A stretch of 64,000 nucleotides of DNA from Teredinibacter haidensis. GTDB lineage: Bacteria; Pseudomonadota; Gammaproteobacteria; Pseudomonadales; Cellvibrionaceae. Location: NCBI RefSeq assembly GCF_014211975.1, contig NZ_CP060084.1, forward strand, positions 3,483,001-3,547,000, given 5' to 3'. Below the pieces are notes generated by a model, which saw only the letters and a list, made by a program, of their open reading frames with translations, had not been told where the DNA came from and searched no databases. Shown here piece after piece: positions 18,905 through 28,999 of the stretch; position 1 is the first letter of the stretch, and every line of letters begins with the position of its first letter. A program made the translations under genes and the position numbers.

Positions 18905-19552
18905 TTAGCTGCTGACAGCATCCCTTACATAGGGGTTATGCAGACGCTCCTGCCCGAAAGTAGAGATAGGCCCGTGGCCGGGCACAAAGGTCACATCGCG
19001 CCCCAACGGCCACAGCTGGGTTTTGATCGCATTGATCAGGGCTGCGTGATCACCGCGAGGAAAATCCGTTCGTCCAATCGAACCGTTAAACAGCACATCC
19101 CCCACAAAAGCCAATTTACTCCCGCGCTCAAACAATACGATATGACCTGGGGTGTGACCCGGACACAAAAGGACTTCCAACTGCAACTTTCCAAGGGGAA
19201 TGGTATCGCCGTTTTCCAGCCACTGATCCGGCTTAAACGCAGGCACGATGGGGAAGTTCATCATTTGCGACTGTCGATCCAGCATCTCTATCCAGAACAG
19301 GTCATCTTTATGCGGGCCGACTACCGACACACCCAGCAACTCTTTAAGTTGAGCCGTTCCCCCCACATGATCCAAATGACCGTGAGTCAACAGGATTTTT
19401 GTCACGTTCACACCCAGCTTCTCGATTAGCCCCTGTATGCGCTCGACTTCACCACCGGGGTCAATAACCGCCGCCTCCAGGGTTTCCGAGCACCAGATAA
19501 CGGAGCAATTTTGCATAAAAGGGGTCACTGGAAGGATTTCATATTTCAACAT
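18905..19552 (-). CDS. gloC: Metallo-beta-lactamase fold hydrolase, glyoxalase II type (YcbL)
   Basis: A 215-residue MBL-fold enzyme of the YcbL/GloC class, which hydrolyses S-lactoylglutathione in the cytoplasm. Metal ligands are visible in LLTHGHLDHVGG near residue 57, CPGHTPGH near 131, the aspartate of FVGDVLF near 150, and VPGHGP near 195. The segment GSIGRTDFPRGD is typical of the YcbL group. No signal peptide, and length matches. It stands alone, divergent from the CheC-like gene. Substrate preference is inferred from family membership. Confidence 0.9.
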   Translation of the reverse strand: MLKYEILPVTPFMQNCSVIWCSETLEAAVIDPGGEVERIQGLIEKLGVNVTKILLTHGHLDHVGGTAQLKELLGVSVVGPHKDDLFWIEMLDRQSQMMNFPIVPAFKPDQWLENGDTIPLGKLQLEVLLCPGHTPGHIVLFERGSKLAFVGDVLFNGSIGRTDFPRGDHAALINAIKTQLWPLGRDVTFVPGHGPISTFGQERLHNPYVRDAVSS

Positions 19553-19681
19553 GGGTCACTCTATACGGCCTAAACGCCCGATGAAGGCAGGCAAAATCAT
19601 AAGTAAACAACAAATTTTCCGGCATTTTAGCGGCACACGACTAGAATAGATATTACGACGCAAATTTCTCGACCGACACCA

Positions 19682-20293
19682 ATGAGTACAATACTAAACC
19701 TAAGTGAAGATCACCGCGACTGCCTGCAAGAGATAACCAACGTGGCGATGGGCCAAGCGGGGGACAAACTGGCACGCCTGCTGGACACCTTTGTCATCCT
19801 CTCAATTCCCCATATTGAGGTGATGGCACCGTCCGACATCGCTATGGCGCTACAGTCACTTGATGGCAACGATTCAGTCTCCGGCGTTTGCCAGGGCTTT
19901 ATTGGCGGCGGCATTTCCGGCGAGGCGATGCTAATTTTTAACGACACCAGCTTTTCCGATCTCGCCAAGCTGATGAAATATGATGACGTACTGGACGCAC
20001 AGGCGGAGCGCGAACTGCTAATGGACACTACCAACGTCTTGTTTGGCGCCTGTCTAAAGGGGATTGCCGAACAAATTGATATGGAGTTCAGCTACGGCTC
20101 ACCCATGGTGCTGGGGCAGCATGTGCGCCTTTCTGATATATTCCAGAGGGAAAATAACCGCTGGGATCACGCCCTGGTAACCGAAATTAACTATCAATTG
20201 GAAGGCTACGATGTGAATTGCGACTTACTAATCGTAATGACCGACAGCTCCATGGATATCGTACTTAAAAAACTCGATTATTTGCTCGAATAG
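19682..20293 (+). CDS. CheC-like chemotaxis phosphatase
   Basis: A 203-residue protein of the CheC/CheX group, which dephosphorylates CheY-type response regulators. The first phosphatase helix is clear (CLQEITNVAMGQAGDKLA, with the E and N of the motif). The second is LLMDTTNVLFGACLKGIAEQ, where aspartate replaces the usual glutamate. It is followed after 33 bases by a PAS-diguanylate cyclase and then by a chemoreceptor gene, forming a small signalling run. It may act on a receiver domain encoded elsewhere, since none is visible here. Confidence 0.82.
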   Translation: MSTILNLSEDHRDCLQEITNVAMGQAGDKLARLLDTFVILSIPHIEVMAPSDIAMALQSLDGNDSVSGVCQGFIGGGISGEAMLIFNDTSFSDLAKLMKYDDVLDAQAERELLMDTTNVLFGACLKGIAEQIDMEFSYGSPMVLGQHVRLSDIFQRENNRWDHALVTEINYQLEGYDVNCDLLIVMTDSSMDIVLKKLDYLLE

Positions 20294-20326
20294 GCCTCGT
20301 TCCCGGAGTTAGAACTAAGAAGCCCA

Positions 20327-21286
20327 ATGACGAAAACTCAAGATTTTCTCAATGATTTCCACTGGCTGATGGATGTCCTCCAGGATATCGATGTTGGCTT
20401 GGTGATCCTCGATAAGGAGTTTAAAGTCCAACTGTGGAACAGTTTCATGCAAAACCACAGCGCCAAAATGCCCGATGTCGTTCTCGGCCAAAGGCTGTTC
20501 GACCTGTTCCCGGAACTTCCCGAAGCTTGGTTTCGACGCAAAGCCGACTCCGTCTTTGTGCTACAGAATTCCGCATTCACTACCTGGGAGCAGCGCCCCT
20601 ACCTATTTCGCTTCAACAGCTATCGGCCAATCACCAGCATTGCCGACTACATGTACCAAAACTGCACCATCATTCCACTAACCAACGCACGCGGCGAAGT
20701 GGAGCATATCTGCCTTATTATTTACGATGTTACCGAAGTCGCAGTCAACCGCTTGCAACTGCAGACCGCTAACGAAAAATTACATACGCTTAGCCGAACG
20801 GACGGCCTTACCGGCCTGCTCAACCGCAAATCATGGCAGCAAGAACTGGAACAGGAGCACCGGCGCTTTAAGCGTCACGGCCATGTCAGCTCGATGGTCA
20901 TGTTCGATATCGACCACTTCAAGAAGGTGAACGACACCTACGGCCACCCGACCGGCGACCAAGTTATCCGTGAAACCTCAAGCACTCTGCGGAACAGTCT
21001 GCGCGACATCGATTTGGCAGGGCGCTACGGCGGCGAAGAATTTGCCATTATCCTAAAAGATACTGGCGCCGATGGCGCTATGACCCTGTCTGAACGACTG
21101 CGTAAAAGTATAGAGTCTATTGTTGTCGAGCACGAAGGGCACAATGTTCGATTTACCGTCAGCCTGGGTATTGCCGAACTCAACTCATCCGTAAAAACAC
21201 CTGCAGATTGGATCGAATGTGCCGATAAAGCTTTATACAAAGCTAAAAACGGTGGTCGCAATTGCAGCGTGATCTACACCCAGTAG
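20327..21286 (+). CDS. Diguanylate cyclase with N-terminal PAS domain
   Basis: A 319-residue cytoplasmic protein. Residues about 15-140 form a PAS-like sensor (DVGLVILDKEFKVQLWN) ending in a short coiled linker with SRTDGLTGLLNRKSW, the start of the GGDEF domain. The active site is RYGGEEFAII near residue 233, a catalytically competent GGEEF. It should make cyclic-di-GMP from GTP, feeding receptors such as the three PilZ proteins in this window. I did not see a clear inhibitory RxxD site. It follows the CheC-like gene by 33 bases. A hairpin overlaps its stop codon. Confidence 0.92.
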   Translation: MTKTQDFLNDFHWLMDVLQDIDVGLVILDKEFKVQLWNSFMQNHSAKMPDVVLGQRLFDLFPELPEAWFRRKADSVFVLQNSAFTTWEQRPYLFRFNSYRPITSIADYMYQNCTIIPLTNARGEVEHICLIIYDVTEVAVNRLQLQTANEKLHTLSRTDGLTGLLNRKSWQQELEQEHRRFKRHGHVSSMVMFDIDHFKKVNDTYGHPTGDQVIRETSSTLRNSLRDIDLAGRYGGEEFAIILKDTGADGAMTLSERLRKSIESIVVEHEGHNVRFTVSLGIAELNSSVKTPADWIECADKALYKAKNGGRNCSVIYTQ

Positions 21287-21293
21287 ATCACGC
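21267..21293 (+). terminator. Hairpin across the diguanylate cyclase stop codon
   Basis: GCGTGATCTAC pairs perfectly with GTAGATCACGC around a 5-base loop; the TAG stop lies inside the 3' arm. There is no T-run directly after it, so it may be an mRNA-stabilising hairpin rather than a terminator. Confidence 0.5.
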
Positions 21294-21434
21294 TATTGGT
21301 TGCATTTTAACCACCATATTCGCGAACAAAAAAACAGCTTTAAACGCCACTCGTCTGACTCAAATTTCGACTAGACTTAGCGAGAGACGATAAAAAGTTA
21401 CCCTTATTCGTGTTCCGGGGACAGGTAAACACTT

Positions 21435-22931
21435 ATGATAAAGCAATCCCTTACAACCAAGCTGATGGCCGCTATGACCATTATGATTCTGGTTGCCGCT
21501 ACTATTATTCTCTTTGTTAGCTATCAAGCCATTTCCAGCAGCCAGCAGGAACAATTCGAAACGAATGTCGAAAGTCAGATCGAACTGATCAACTCCTCCC
21601 TTCTGGAACCGGTATTCGCCTACGATTTCTCTCAAATCCAAGCCATCGCCACCTCAGCCGTAAATACAGCACTCGTGTACAGTATTCGTATTATCGACCA
21701 CCGGGGGAAAGAACTGGCAAACGCAGCAGAAAGTACAGCGCTGAGCCCTAAGCTCAAGGAAGCACGCAGGGGCGTTGAGGTCGTCAGGGGCGGACAGATT
21801 ATTGGCAGCTACGACATCACCTTCTCCAAGCAGCAAATGGAAAGCATCCTCAGCAGCCAGACTACCACCAGTATCATTATGGTATTGGCGCTGATGGCAG
21901 CGGCCCTGATCACACTCTATTTTCTACTGAAAAAAATTATTATTACCCCCGTCTCACTGGTTACCGATCGGCTTTCAAAAATTGCAGAAGGAGGTGGCGA
22001 CCTGACGACTCGCTTACCCGTGCGCGGCAGCGATGAAATCGCAGATCTTGCAGAAAAATTCAATCAGGTTATTGACCAGATCGCGCAAATCATTCGCAAC
22101 GTCATGACAGTGACCGATAAAGTTGGCGTAAACGTCGAAAATATGAGCAGCGCCACCAACAATACCGTGGAATCTACAGGTCAACAGCTAAAAGAAATTG
22201 AGCAAGTGGCAGCCGCGTTAAACCAATTGTCTGCATCAGCAGAAGAGGTCGCCCGCTCCGCAGGGGAAACTGCTGATAGAACTAAAGACACTAGCACAGC
22301 CGCCATCGAAGGCACCCAGGTGATGAAGTCGTCACAGGAAACGATTCAACGTCTAACCGGGCAAATTGAAGCCACAGCCGAAAAAATTCAGGTGCTGAAA
22401 AACAGCAGCGAAAACATTGGTTCGGTTATGGAAGTGATCCGCTCTATCGCTGAGCAAACCAACCTGCTGGCACTTAATGCGGCAATTGAAGCAGCCCGCG
22501 CCGGCGAGCAGGGACGAGGCTTTGCAGTGGTAGCGGACGAGGTACGATCGCTGGCCCAGAAAACCCAGGCCTCCACCGAAGAAATTGAATCCATCATTTT
22601 GCAACTTCAAAAGGCTGCCGACGAAGCTCATAGCTCGATGAGTACCAGTACTTCATCGGTACAGGAAACCATAGACACCTCCATGAAAGTGGAAGAAGCG
22701 CTGGAGATGATCAAGGGTAACGTCACCACTATCAACGATATGAACCACCAAATTGCCACGGCTGCCAACGAGCAGAGCTCTGTGGCCAATGAAGTAAGCA
22801 AAATCATTTCCGCCATCTTCTCCCTATCGGAAAAAGTCTCAGGCAACGCACACATTATTGCGGAAAACTCCGAGCAACTTTCGAGTGAAAGCGAGGAGCT
22901 AAAAAGTCAGATGCACAAATTTATTGTCTGA
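21435..22931 (+). CDS. Methyl-accepting chemotaxis protein
   Basis: A 498-residue chemoreceptor. Membrane helices lie at about residues 10-32 and 147-168, bounding a short periplasmic sensor of roughly 110 residues. A HAMP domain follows ([20 protein letters not shown]), then the cytoplasmic coiled-coil with the conserved hairpin tip around [20 protein letters not shown] and [13 protein letters not shown]. No C-terminal CheR-tethering pentapeptide is visible. It lies downstream of the CheC-like and cyclase genes, but a 148-base gap and hairpin suggest its own promoter. The signal it senses is unknown. Confidence 0.93.
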   Translation: MIKQSLTTKLMAAMTIMILVAATIILFVSYQAISSSQQEQFETNVESQIELINSSLLEPVFAYDFSQIQAIATSAVNTALVYSIRIIDHRGKELANAAESTALSPKLKEARRGVEVVRGGQIIGSYDITFSKQQMESILSSQTTTSIIMVLALMAAALITLYFLLKKIIITPVSLVTDRLSKIAEGGGDLTTRLPVRGSDEIADLAEKFNQVIDQIAQIIRNVMTVTDKVGVNVENMSSATNNTVESTGQQLKEIEQVAAALNQLSASAEEVARSAGETADRTKDTSTAAIEGTQVMKSSQETIQRLTGQIEATAEKIQVLKNSSENIGSVMEVIRSIAEQTNLLALNAAIEAARAGEQGRGFAVVADEVRSLAQKTQASTEEIESIILQLQKAADEAHSSMSTSTSSVQETIDTSMKVEEALEMIKGNVTTINDMNHQIATAANEQSSVANEVSKIISAIFSLSEKVSGNAHIIAENSEQLSSESEELKSQMHKFIV

Positions 22932-22951
22932 GCACTTAAGAAACACCTAAT

Positions 22952-22979
22952 AAAGCCGGGCTTTTCGCCCGGTTTTTTT
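22952..22979 (+). terminator. Rho-independent terminator after the chemoreceptor gene
   Basis: CCGGGC pairs with GCCCGG around a TTTTC loop and is followed by seven T. It lies 21 bases after the chemoreceptor stop. Confidence 0.88.
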
Positions 22980-23055
22980 ATTTCTGCAAGACGAGATTGA
23001 CCACAACAGGTAAAATCCACACCCTCATTCAGGGTCTGTATCAGGGGATACAACA

Positions 23056-26019
23056 ATGCTCCCTACCTTACTTAGGGCTTTACAGCAGCAAGGCTTTTCA
23101 GCAGAAAAATGTGCCAAATACCAACGCTTCCACGAAAATCTGGAGCAACAGCTCAACGCCGATTCCAGTCAACACTGGCTGGCGCAGGTACACAACGACG
23201 ATCTGCTACGTGAAAAATTCCTGCGTGTTACCGCCAATAGCGAATTCGTGCAAACGCAGCTACAAAGACACCCGCACTGGTTACAGCATCTGCTTCACCA
23301 GGATGCCTTTGCACCACAGAATGAGTGCTATTACCAAAATGAATGCGAGCAGCGAACGACCAACTGCGTCTCTACCGACGAACTAAAGAAAGCGCTTCGC
23401 CAGTTTCGCAACCAGGCTCTGGTGAATATTATCTGGCGCGACTTCAACCGCGCCCTGGACACGCTGCAAATTACGCAAGAACTCAGCTGGCTGGCCGAAA
23501 ACTGCATACAGCAAGCGCTTAATTACCACTATCGAGAGCTGGTCGAAAAGCACGGCGAACCGAAAAACAGCCGTGGCCAAATTCAGCCAATGCTGGTTAT
23601 CGGCATGGGTAAGCTCGGCGCTGGGGAGTTGAACTTATCCTCCGATATCGATTTGATTTTCGCCTACCCCAGCACCGGCGAGACACAGGGAGGGCGGCGC
23701 CCATTAAGCAACCAGGAATTTTTTATTCGCCTGGGTAAGCAACTGATTCAAACCCTGGACACCGTAACGGCCGACGGCTTTGTTTTCCGCGTGGATATGC
23801 GCCTGCGCCCATTCGGGCAAAGTGGTGCACTGGTAAGCCACTTCGCCGCCATGGAAGACTACTATCAAACCCAGGGCCGGGAGTGGGAACGCTACGCTAT
23901 GATCAAGGCGCGAGTCATTGCCTCCAGCATGAAGGGAAGCGATACCAGCAAGCACGCGATTAAAAACCTAAACCAGTTAATCAGCAGCTTCACCTACCGC
24001 CGCTATGTCGATTTTTCAGTAGTCGAATCACTACGCGGCCTGAAGCAGATGATCAACCAAGAAGTTGCTCGGCGAAAGCTCGGCGACGATGTGAAGCTTG
24101 GTGCCGGCGGCATACGAGAAATCGAATTTATCGCGCAGGCATTCCAACTGATTCGCGGTGGCCGCGATACCCAACTGCAAGACAACCGCTTAATGGTAAT
24201 ACTGCCGCTTCTGGAAGAGCTTAATTGCCTGCCATCCGGTAGAGCGGCGGAGCTTGCCGAAGCCTACCGGTTTCTTCGTAATACCGAGCACGCCATTCAG
24301 GGGTTTCAGGACAGGCAAACCCAGAAAATCCCGGACGATCAAGATCAACGCCTGGGCATTGCGCGCGTAGTGGGCTTCGAAAACTGGGACGATTTTTACC
24401 AGAAACTCGGACGTTACCAACAACTCGTCAAAAGCGAATTTGCCGCAGTTATTGCCTCACCCGATGATAAACAGGAAGCCGATTTCAGCTCCGGCTGCGA
24501 TTGGCGCAGTGTCTGGCTCGACACCTTGGAGCCCGATGACTATATCAAGCTACTGGCAGAGCACGGTCACGAAGACCCCGTAAAAAGCCTCGAGCACCTG
24601 GAAGACCTGCGTATCAGCAGTAATATTCTCACCATGCAGCCCGCCGGGCGTCAGCGCCTGGATGCCTTTATGCCGCGACTGCTAGCCTCCGTGACCAAGG
24701 TCTCCAGCCCTACGGAAACCCTGCGTCGCATCCTGCTGCTAGTCAAATCCGTCGCCCGCCGCAGCGCCTACCTTCTGCTGCTGATCGAAAATCCCGGCGC
24801 ACTAAAGCAACTGGTCTCGCTCGCCGCCGCTAGCCCCTGGATTGCAGAAGAACTGGCGGCGCGCCCGGCATTGCTGGACGAACTGCTGGACCCTCGCAGC
24901 CTCTATCACGCGCCGAAGAAAGCCGAGCTGGTAGACGAACTGCGTAGAACCACACTGCGCATTGCTGAAGACGATCTGGAAGAGCAGATGGAGGCCTTGC
25001 GCTACTTCCGCTCCGCTCACGCTTTGCGAGTGGCGGCCTGCGAAATCAACGGCTCTCTGCCATTGATGCAAGTCAGTGATTACCTAACCTGGCTGGCAGA
25101 AACCCTGCTGGAATATGTACTCAATTTCGTGTGGCAACAATTGACCCGAAAACACGGCTACCCCGATGGCGACGAACGGCCCAACCCCAATTTCATTATC
25201 GTCGGCTACGGGAAGCTGGGCGGCATAGAGCTGGGCCACGGTTCAGATTTAGATCTGGTCTTTATTCACAATGCCGATTCAATGGGCACGACCGATGGCG
25301 AGCAACGCGGTATGAGGCCGCTGGATAACCAAACGTTTTTTATGCGCCTAGGGCAAAAAATCATTCACATGCTGAACACCCGCATGGCATCGGGCGAGCT
25401 TTATGAGGTCGATATGCGCCTGCGACCCTCCGGCAATTCAGGCATGCTGGTCACAACACTCAGCGCCTTCGAAAAATACCAAAAATCCGAGGCCTGGACC
25501 TGGGAGCACCAGGCGCTGGTTCGAGCCAGACCCGTTGCCGGTGACGCAGAGCTGACTCAACAATTTAACGCCGTCCGCCAACGCATACTCGCCACTGAAC
25601 ACGATTCAACCAAATTGCGCACCGATGTAGTCGAAATGCGCGAAAAAATGCGGCAGCATTTGGGCAGCGATAAGAAAGACGACGGCATCACCGCCTTCCA
25701 TCTAAAGCAGGATCGCGGCGGTATCGTTGACATAGAATTTATGGTTCAATACGCGGTTCTCGCCTGGGCGCACAAAGTCTCTGGCTTAACAAAATTTACG
25801 GACAACATCCGAATACTGGATAGCCTTGCGCAATCCAACCTAATGTCGGCTCAAGAGGTCGACGAACTGACAAACGCCTACAAAGTACTCCGTTCCCTTG
25901 GGCATCGCCTAACCCTACAACAGCAGTCCAACCGCGTTGAGGTTGAACAACTAGATGGCGAAGTAAAAACAGCCCGGGAACAGGTTGCGCGCTTGTGGAA
26001 AAACCTATTTGAGGGTTGA
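23056..26019 (+). CDS. glnE: Glutamine synthetase adenylyltransferase/deadenylylase
   Basis: GlnE adds and removes AMP on glutamine synthetase in response to PII, tuning nitrogen assimilation. The 987-residue product has the two expected nucleotidyltransferase domains: N-terminal deadenylylase with GMGKLGAGELNLSSDIDLIF near residue 184, and C-terminal adenylylase with GYGKLGGIELGHGSDLDLVF near residue 716. Each is followed by a helical regulatory domain. Length fits the family (about 950-1000). ATG at 23056 has AGGGGA upstream. The gene lies before ilvE, an arrangement also seen in pseudomonads, linking nitrogen and amino acid metabolism. Confidence 0.96.
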   Translation: MLPTLLRALQQQGFSAEKCAKYQRFHENLEQQLNADSSQHWLAQVHNDDLLREKFLRVTANSEFVQTQLQRHPHWLQHLLHQDAFAPQNECYYQNECEQRTTNCVSTDELKKALRQFRNQALVNIIWRDFNRALDTLQITQELSWLAENCIQQALNYHYRELVEKHGEPKNSRGQIQPMLVIGMGKLGAGELNLSSDIDLIFAYPSTGETQGGRRPLSNQEFFIRLGKQLIQTLDTVTADGFVFRVDMRLRPFGQSGALVSHFAAMEDYYQTQGREWERYAMIKARVIASSMKGSDTSKHAIKNLNQLISSFTYRRYVDFSVVESLRGLKQMINQEVARRKLGDDVKLGAGGIREIEFIAQAFQLIRGGRDTQLQDNRLMVILPLLEELNCLPSGRAAELAEAYRFLRNTEHAIQGFQDRQTQKIPDDQDQRLGIARVVGFENWDDFYQKLGRYQQLVKSEFAAVIASPDDKQEADFSSGCDWRSVWLDTLEPDDYIKLLAEHGHEDPVKSLEHLEDLRISSNILTMQPAGRQRLDAFMPRLLASVTKVSSPTETLRRILLLVKSVARRSAYLLLLIENPGALKQLVSLAAASPWIAEELAARPALLDELLDPRSLYHAPKKAELVDELRRTTLRIAEDDLEEQMEALRYFRSAHALRVAACEINGSLPLMQVSDYLTWLAETLLEYVLNFVWQQLTRKHGYPDGDERPNPNFIIVGYGKLGGIELGHGSDLDLVFIHNADSMGTTDGEQRGMRPLDNQTFFMRLGQKIIHMLNTRMASGELYEVDMRLRPSGNSGMLVTTLSAFEKYQKSEAWTWEHQALVRARPVAGDAELTQQFNAVRQRILATEHDSTKLRTDVVEMREKMRQHLGSDKKDDGITAFHLKQDRGGIVDIEFMVQYAVLAWAHKVSGLTKFTDNIRILDSLAQSNLMSAQEVDELTNAYKVLRSLGHRLTLQQQSNRVEVEQLDGEVKTAREQVARLWKNLFEG

Positions 26020-26202
26020 GATTGTTTGTCGCTTTAGCGCTACCGGTCTTGGGTATTCCCAAGGCTATAAAGAAACATTGTGCCAACGGCGAAAACTCAG
26101 TCGCGAGGCACAGAGTAAAGCCGCTTGCTCGGCAAAAACATAAGACGGTACATTTCAAAGCAAACGAAATGGCCCACAGAAAACATATTATTGGAGTTAA
26201 AA

Positions 26203-27129
26203 ATGTCATTCGCTGACCGCGATGGAGTTATCTGGTTCGACGGAGAATTAATCCCTTGGCGCGACGCCAAGGTTCACGTACTCACTCACACCCTGCACTA
26301 CGGCATGGGCGTGTTTGAAGGCGTGCGTGCGTACAATGCCGGAGAATACGGCACCAGCATTTTTCGATTGAACGAACATACCGACCGACTGTTCCGCTCG
26401 GCTCATATTATGAATATGGACATGCCCTGGAGCAAAGACGAACTTAACGAAGCACAAAAACTGGTCGTACGCGAGAACAACCTGGAAGAGGCCTACCTGC
26501 GCCCAATGGTCTTTTACGGATCGGAAGGCATGGGCCTGCGTGCCGACAATCTGAAATCCCACTGCATTGTCGCCGCCTGGAATTGGCCGTCTTATATGTC
26601 GCCCGAGGCCAAAGAAATAGGTATTAAAGTTCGCGTCAGCAGCTACACCCGCCACCACGTTAATATTTCTATGTGCAAGGCGAAAGCCAACGGTCACTAC
26701 ATCAACTCCATGCTGGCACTCAAAGAAGCGCTCGATTGCGGTTGCGAAGAGGCTTTACTGCTGGACAACGAAGGCTACGTCGCCGAGGGTAGTGGCGAGA
26801 ATGTTTTTATCGTGCGCAACGGTATTATCTACACGCCGGAGCTGACTTCGTGCCTCGACGGTATTACCCGCAACACCATCTTCCAATTAGCGGAGGAATG
26901 CGGTTATCAAATTATCGAGAAACGAATCACCCGTGACGAGGTCTATGTCGCCGACGAAGCCTTCTTTACCGGTACAGCAGCAGAAGTATTACCTATTCGT
27001 GAACTGGACGGCCGCGCGATTGGCGCTGGTCACCGCGGCCCAATAACGGAACAGCTGCAAACTCTGTACTTCAAAGCCATTCGCGGCGGCTTGAGCCAAC
27101 ACGCCGAGTGGCTGGCTCCGATAAAGTAA
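26203..27129 (+). CDS. ilvE: Branched-chain amino acid aminotransferase
   Basis: A fold-type IV PLP aminotransferase that performs the last step of valine, leucine and isoleucine synthesis. The product from ATG 26203 has 308 residues, starts MSFADRDGVIWFDGELIPW, and contains THTLHYGMGVFEGVRAY, the PLP-lysine segment with MCKAKANGHYINS, and the class-IV signature around EGYVAEGSGENVFIVRNG. An upstream in-frame ATG at 26125 would add 26 unrelated residues; GGAG nine bases before 26203 favours the shorter form. A long hairpin follows. Confidence 0.95.
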   Translation: MSFADRDGVIWFDGELIPWRDAKVHVLTHTLHYGMGVFEGVRAYNAGEYGTSIFRLNEHTDRLFRSAHIMNMDMPWSKDELNEAQKLVVRENNLEEAYLRPMVFYGSEGMGLRADNLKSHCIVAAWNWPSYMSPEAKEIGIKVRVSSYTRHHVNISMCKAKANGHYINSMLALKEALDCGCEEALLLDNEGYVAEGSGENVFIVRNGIIYTPELTSCLDGITRNTIFQLAEECGYQIIEKRITRDEVYVADEAFFTGTAAEVLPIRELDGRAIGAGHRGPITEQLQTLYFKAIRGGLSQHAEWLAPIK

Positions 27130-27139
27130 GCGCCCACTC

Positions 27140-27183
27140 AATATTCAGGTAGTTCGCGAACGGCTACCTGAATATTTTGTTTT
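27140..27183 (+). terminator. Hairpin terminator after ilvE
   Basis: AATATTCAGGTAG pairs perfectly over 13 bp with CTACCTGAATATT, followed by TTGTTTT. It lies 11 bases after ilvE. It covers a possible TTG at 27177, which argues against that codon being the msbA start. Confidence 0.75.
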
Positions 27184-27224
27184 CACCCTATCTTTTGTCA
27201 CCACCACGCCAAGCGCGAGAAAAA

Positions 27225-28988
27225 ATGACAGCACAGCAATTACCCCCCAAAACAAACAACCTCTATCGCAGGCTACTCAGTTACGCTTTTGAATATCGAG
27301 GCTTTTTTATCGTCAGTATTATCGGCTTTGCCCTGTTTGCAGGGATGGAAGCCATTATGGCAATGCTGGTGGAATTTTTTCTCAACAACCTTGAAGGCCG
27401 CGAGACCGACTCGTTAAACTTTATCCCCAAGTCTATAACGACTTCACTCTACTTTGTTCCTGCCGCTCTAGTATTACTGGCCGCATTGCGCGGTGTTGGC
27501 GCCTTTCTTGGCAATTTTTATATGGGTCGCGTAGGGCTTGGGGTTGTCAATGATTTACGCAAGCAAATCTTCGGACACATGATTTTTCTGCCGCAACGTT
27601 TTTACGACGAAAAAAATTCCGGCGAGCTTGTGTCTTTGATTATTTACAATATCGAGCAGGTAACCGGCTCCGTAACCCGCGCAGTCAAAATTCTGTTTCA
27701 GGATGGTATGCAGGTTATTGTCTTTTTGATTTTTCTGCTCTACATGAACTGGCAACTGACGATTACCTTTATTGCTGTCACCCCTATTTTGGCCGCACTA
27801 ATATATTTGGCCAGCCGCTATTTTCGTCGTGTCAGCCGCCGAATTCAGCTGACTGTGGGTCGCGTCACCCATATTGCGACCGAGAGTTTTCAAAGCATCA
27901 AACTGGTAAAAAGCTACAACGGCGAAAAATACGAAAACCGTCGTTTCAAAGAAGCTACCGATGAAAACCTACGCTTCGGTATTAAATTCGAGCGTGTTAG
28001 CGCTCTGCAAACACCCATTTTACATATTGTAATCGCCAGCGCTCTGGCAACATTGTTCCTACTGGTACTCTTCTTCTGGGAAGACACCTCGGCAAAAGCC
28101 GTAGTGTTTGTCACACTTGCAGGAAGGATCGCAAAGCCCTTTCGCCAGCTAAGCACCATCAACTCCGTAATCCAACGTGGGCTGGCCGCTGCCGAAACAA
28201 TTTTTGAAACTCTAGATATACCCGCGGCGGAAAACCGTGGCAGCAAAACACTGGTAAATACCAAAGGTGCTATTGCGCTAAACAATATCAGCTTTCATTA
28301 CCAGCAAGATCAGCTCGCTCTCAAACAGCTGGATTTAGCCATTGCGCCCGGCGAAACCATCGCCTTGGTTGGCGCTTCCGGCAGTGGAAAATCAACCATC
28401 GTTAATTTATTGCTCCGGTTTTACGAACCACAGCAGGGGAAAATCACTATTGATGGGAACGACATACGAGAGCTCAGCCTTAGCTCCCTGCGCGATAATA
28501 TCGCCCTGGTAAATCAGCAAACCATCCTGTTTAACGACAGCGTGCTGGCCAATATTGCTTACGGCAGCGACAACATTGATCGTGAGCGCGTAATCGAAGC
28601 GGCTAAAAACGCCTATGCAGAGCACTTCATTAACGAACTGGAACACGGATTTGACACCGAAGTCGGTGAAGATGGCGACCGTCTCTCCGGTGGCCAACGC
28701 CAGCGCATTGCGATCGCCCGAGCACTCTATAAAGATGCTCCTATTTTGATTTTGGACGAAGCCACATCCGCATTAGACAACGAGTCGGAAAAGCAGATTC
28801 AGAAAGCGTTGGAAAACCTCAAACAAGGGCGAACAACATTAATTATTGCCCACCGCCTCAGTACTATCGAAAATGCCGATAAAATTGTTGTACTGGATAG
28901 AGGTGAAGTTGTTGAAGCGGGAACACATCAACAGCTCCTTCAGGCAAAAGGTTACTACGCCAAACTGCACAGCAGCCAACGGGAATAG
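27225..28988 (+). CDS. msbA: Lipid A export ABC transporter MsbA
   Basis: MsbA flips lipid A-core from the inner to the outer leaflet of the inner membrane. The 587-residue half-transporter has six membrane helices in the first 320 residues and a C-terminal ATPase with Walker A GASGSGKST, signature LSGGQRQRIAIARAL and Walker B ILILDEATSAL. Start ATG 27225 is chosen over TTG 27177, which falls inside the ilvE terminator; length then matches E. coli MsbA (582). It precedes waaA by 11 bases, and both serve lipopolysaccharide assembly. A multidrug ABC exporter is the alternative, but the context favours MsbA. Confidence 0.9.
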   Translation: MTAQQLPPKTNNLYRRLLSYAFEYRGFFIVSIIGFALFAGMEAIMAMLVEFFLNNLEGRETDSLNFIPKSITTSLYFVPAALVLLAALRGVGAFLGNFYMGRVGLGVVNDLRKQIFGHMIFLPQRFYDEKNSGELVSLIIYNIEQVTGSVTRAVKILFQDGMQVIVFLIFLLYMNWQLTITFIAVTPILAALIYLASRYFRRVSRRIQLTVGRVTHIATESFQSIKLVKSYNGEKYENRRFKEATDENLRFGIKFERVSALQTPILHIVIASALATLFLLVLFFWEDTSAKAVVFVTLAGRIAKPFRQLSTINSVIQRGLAAAETIFETLDIPAAENRGSKTLVNTKGAIALNNISFHYQQDQLALKQLDLAIAPGETIALVGASGSGKSTIVNLLLRFYEPQQGKITIDGNDIRELSLSSLRDNIALVNQQTILFNDSVLANIAYGSDNIDRERVIEAAKNAYAEHFINELEHGFDTEVGEDGDRLSGGQRQRIAIARALYKDAPILILDEATSALDNESEKQIQKALENLKQGRTTLIIAHRLSTIENADKIVVLDRGEVVEAGTHQQLLQAKGYYAKLHSSQRE

Positions 28989-28999
28989 ACATAAAGATC

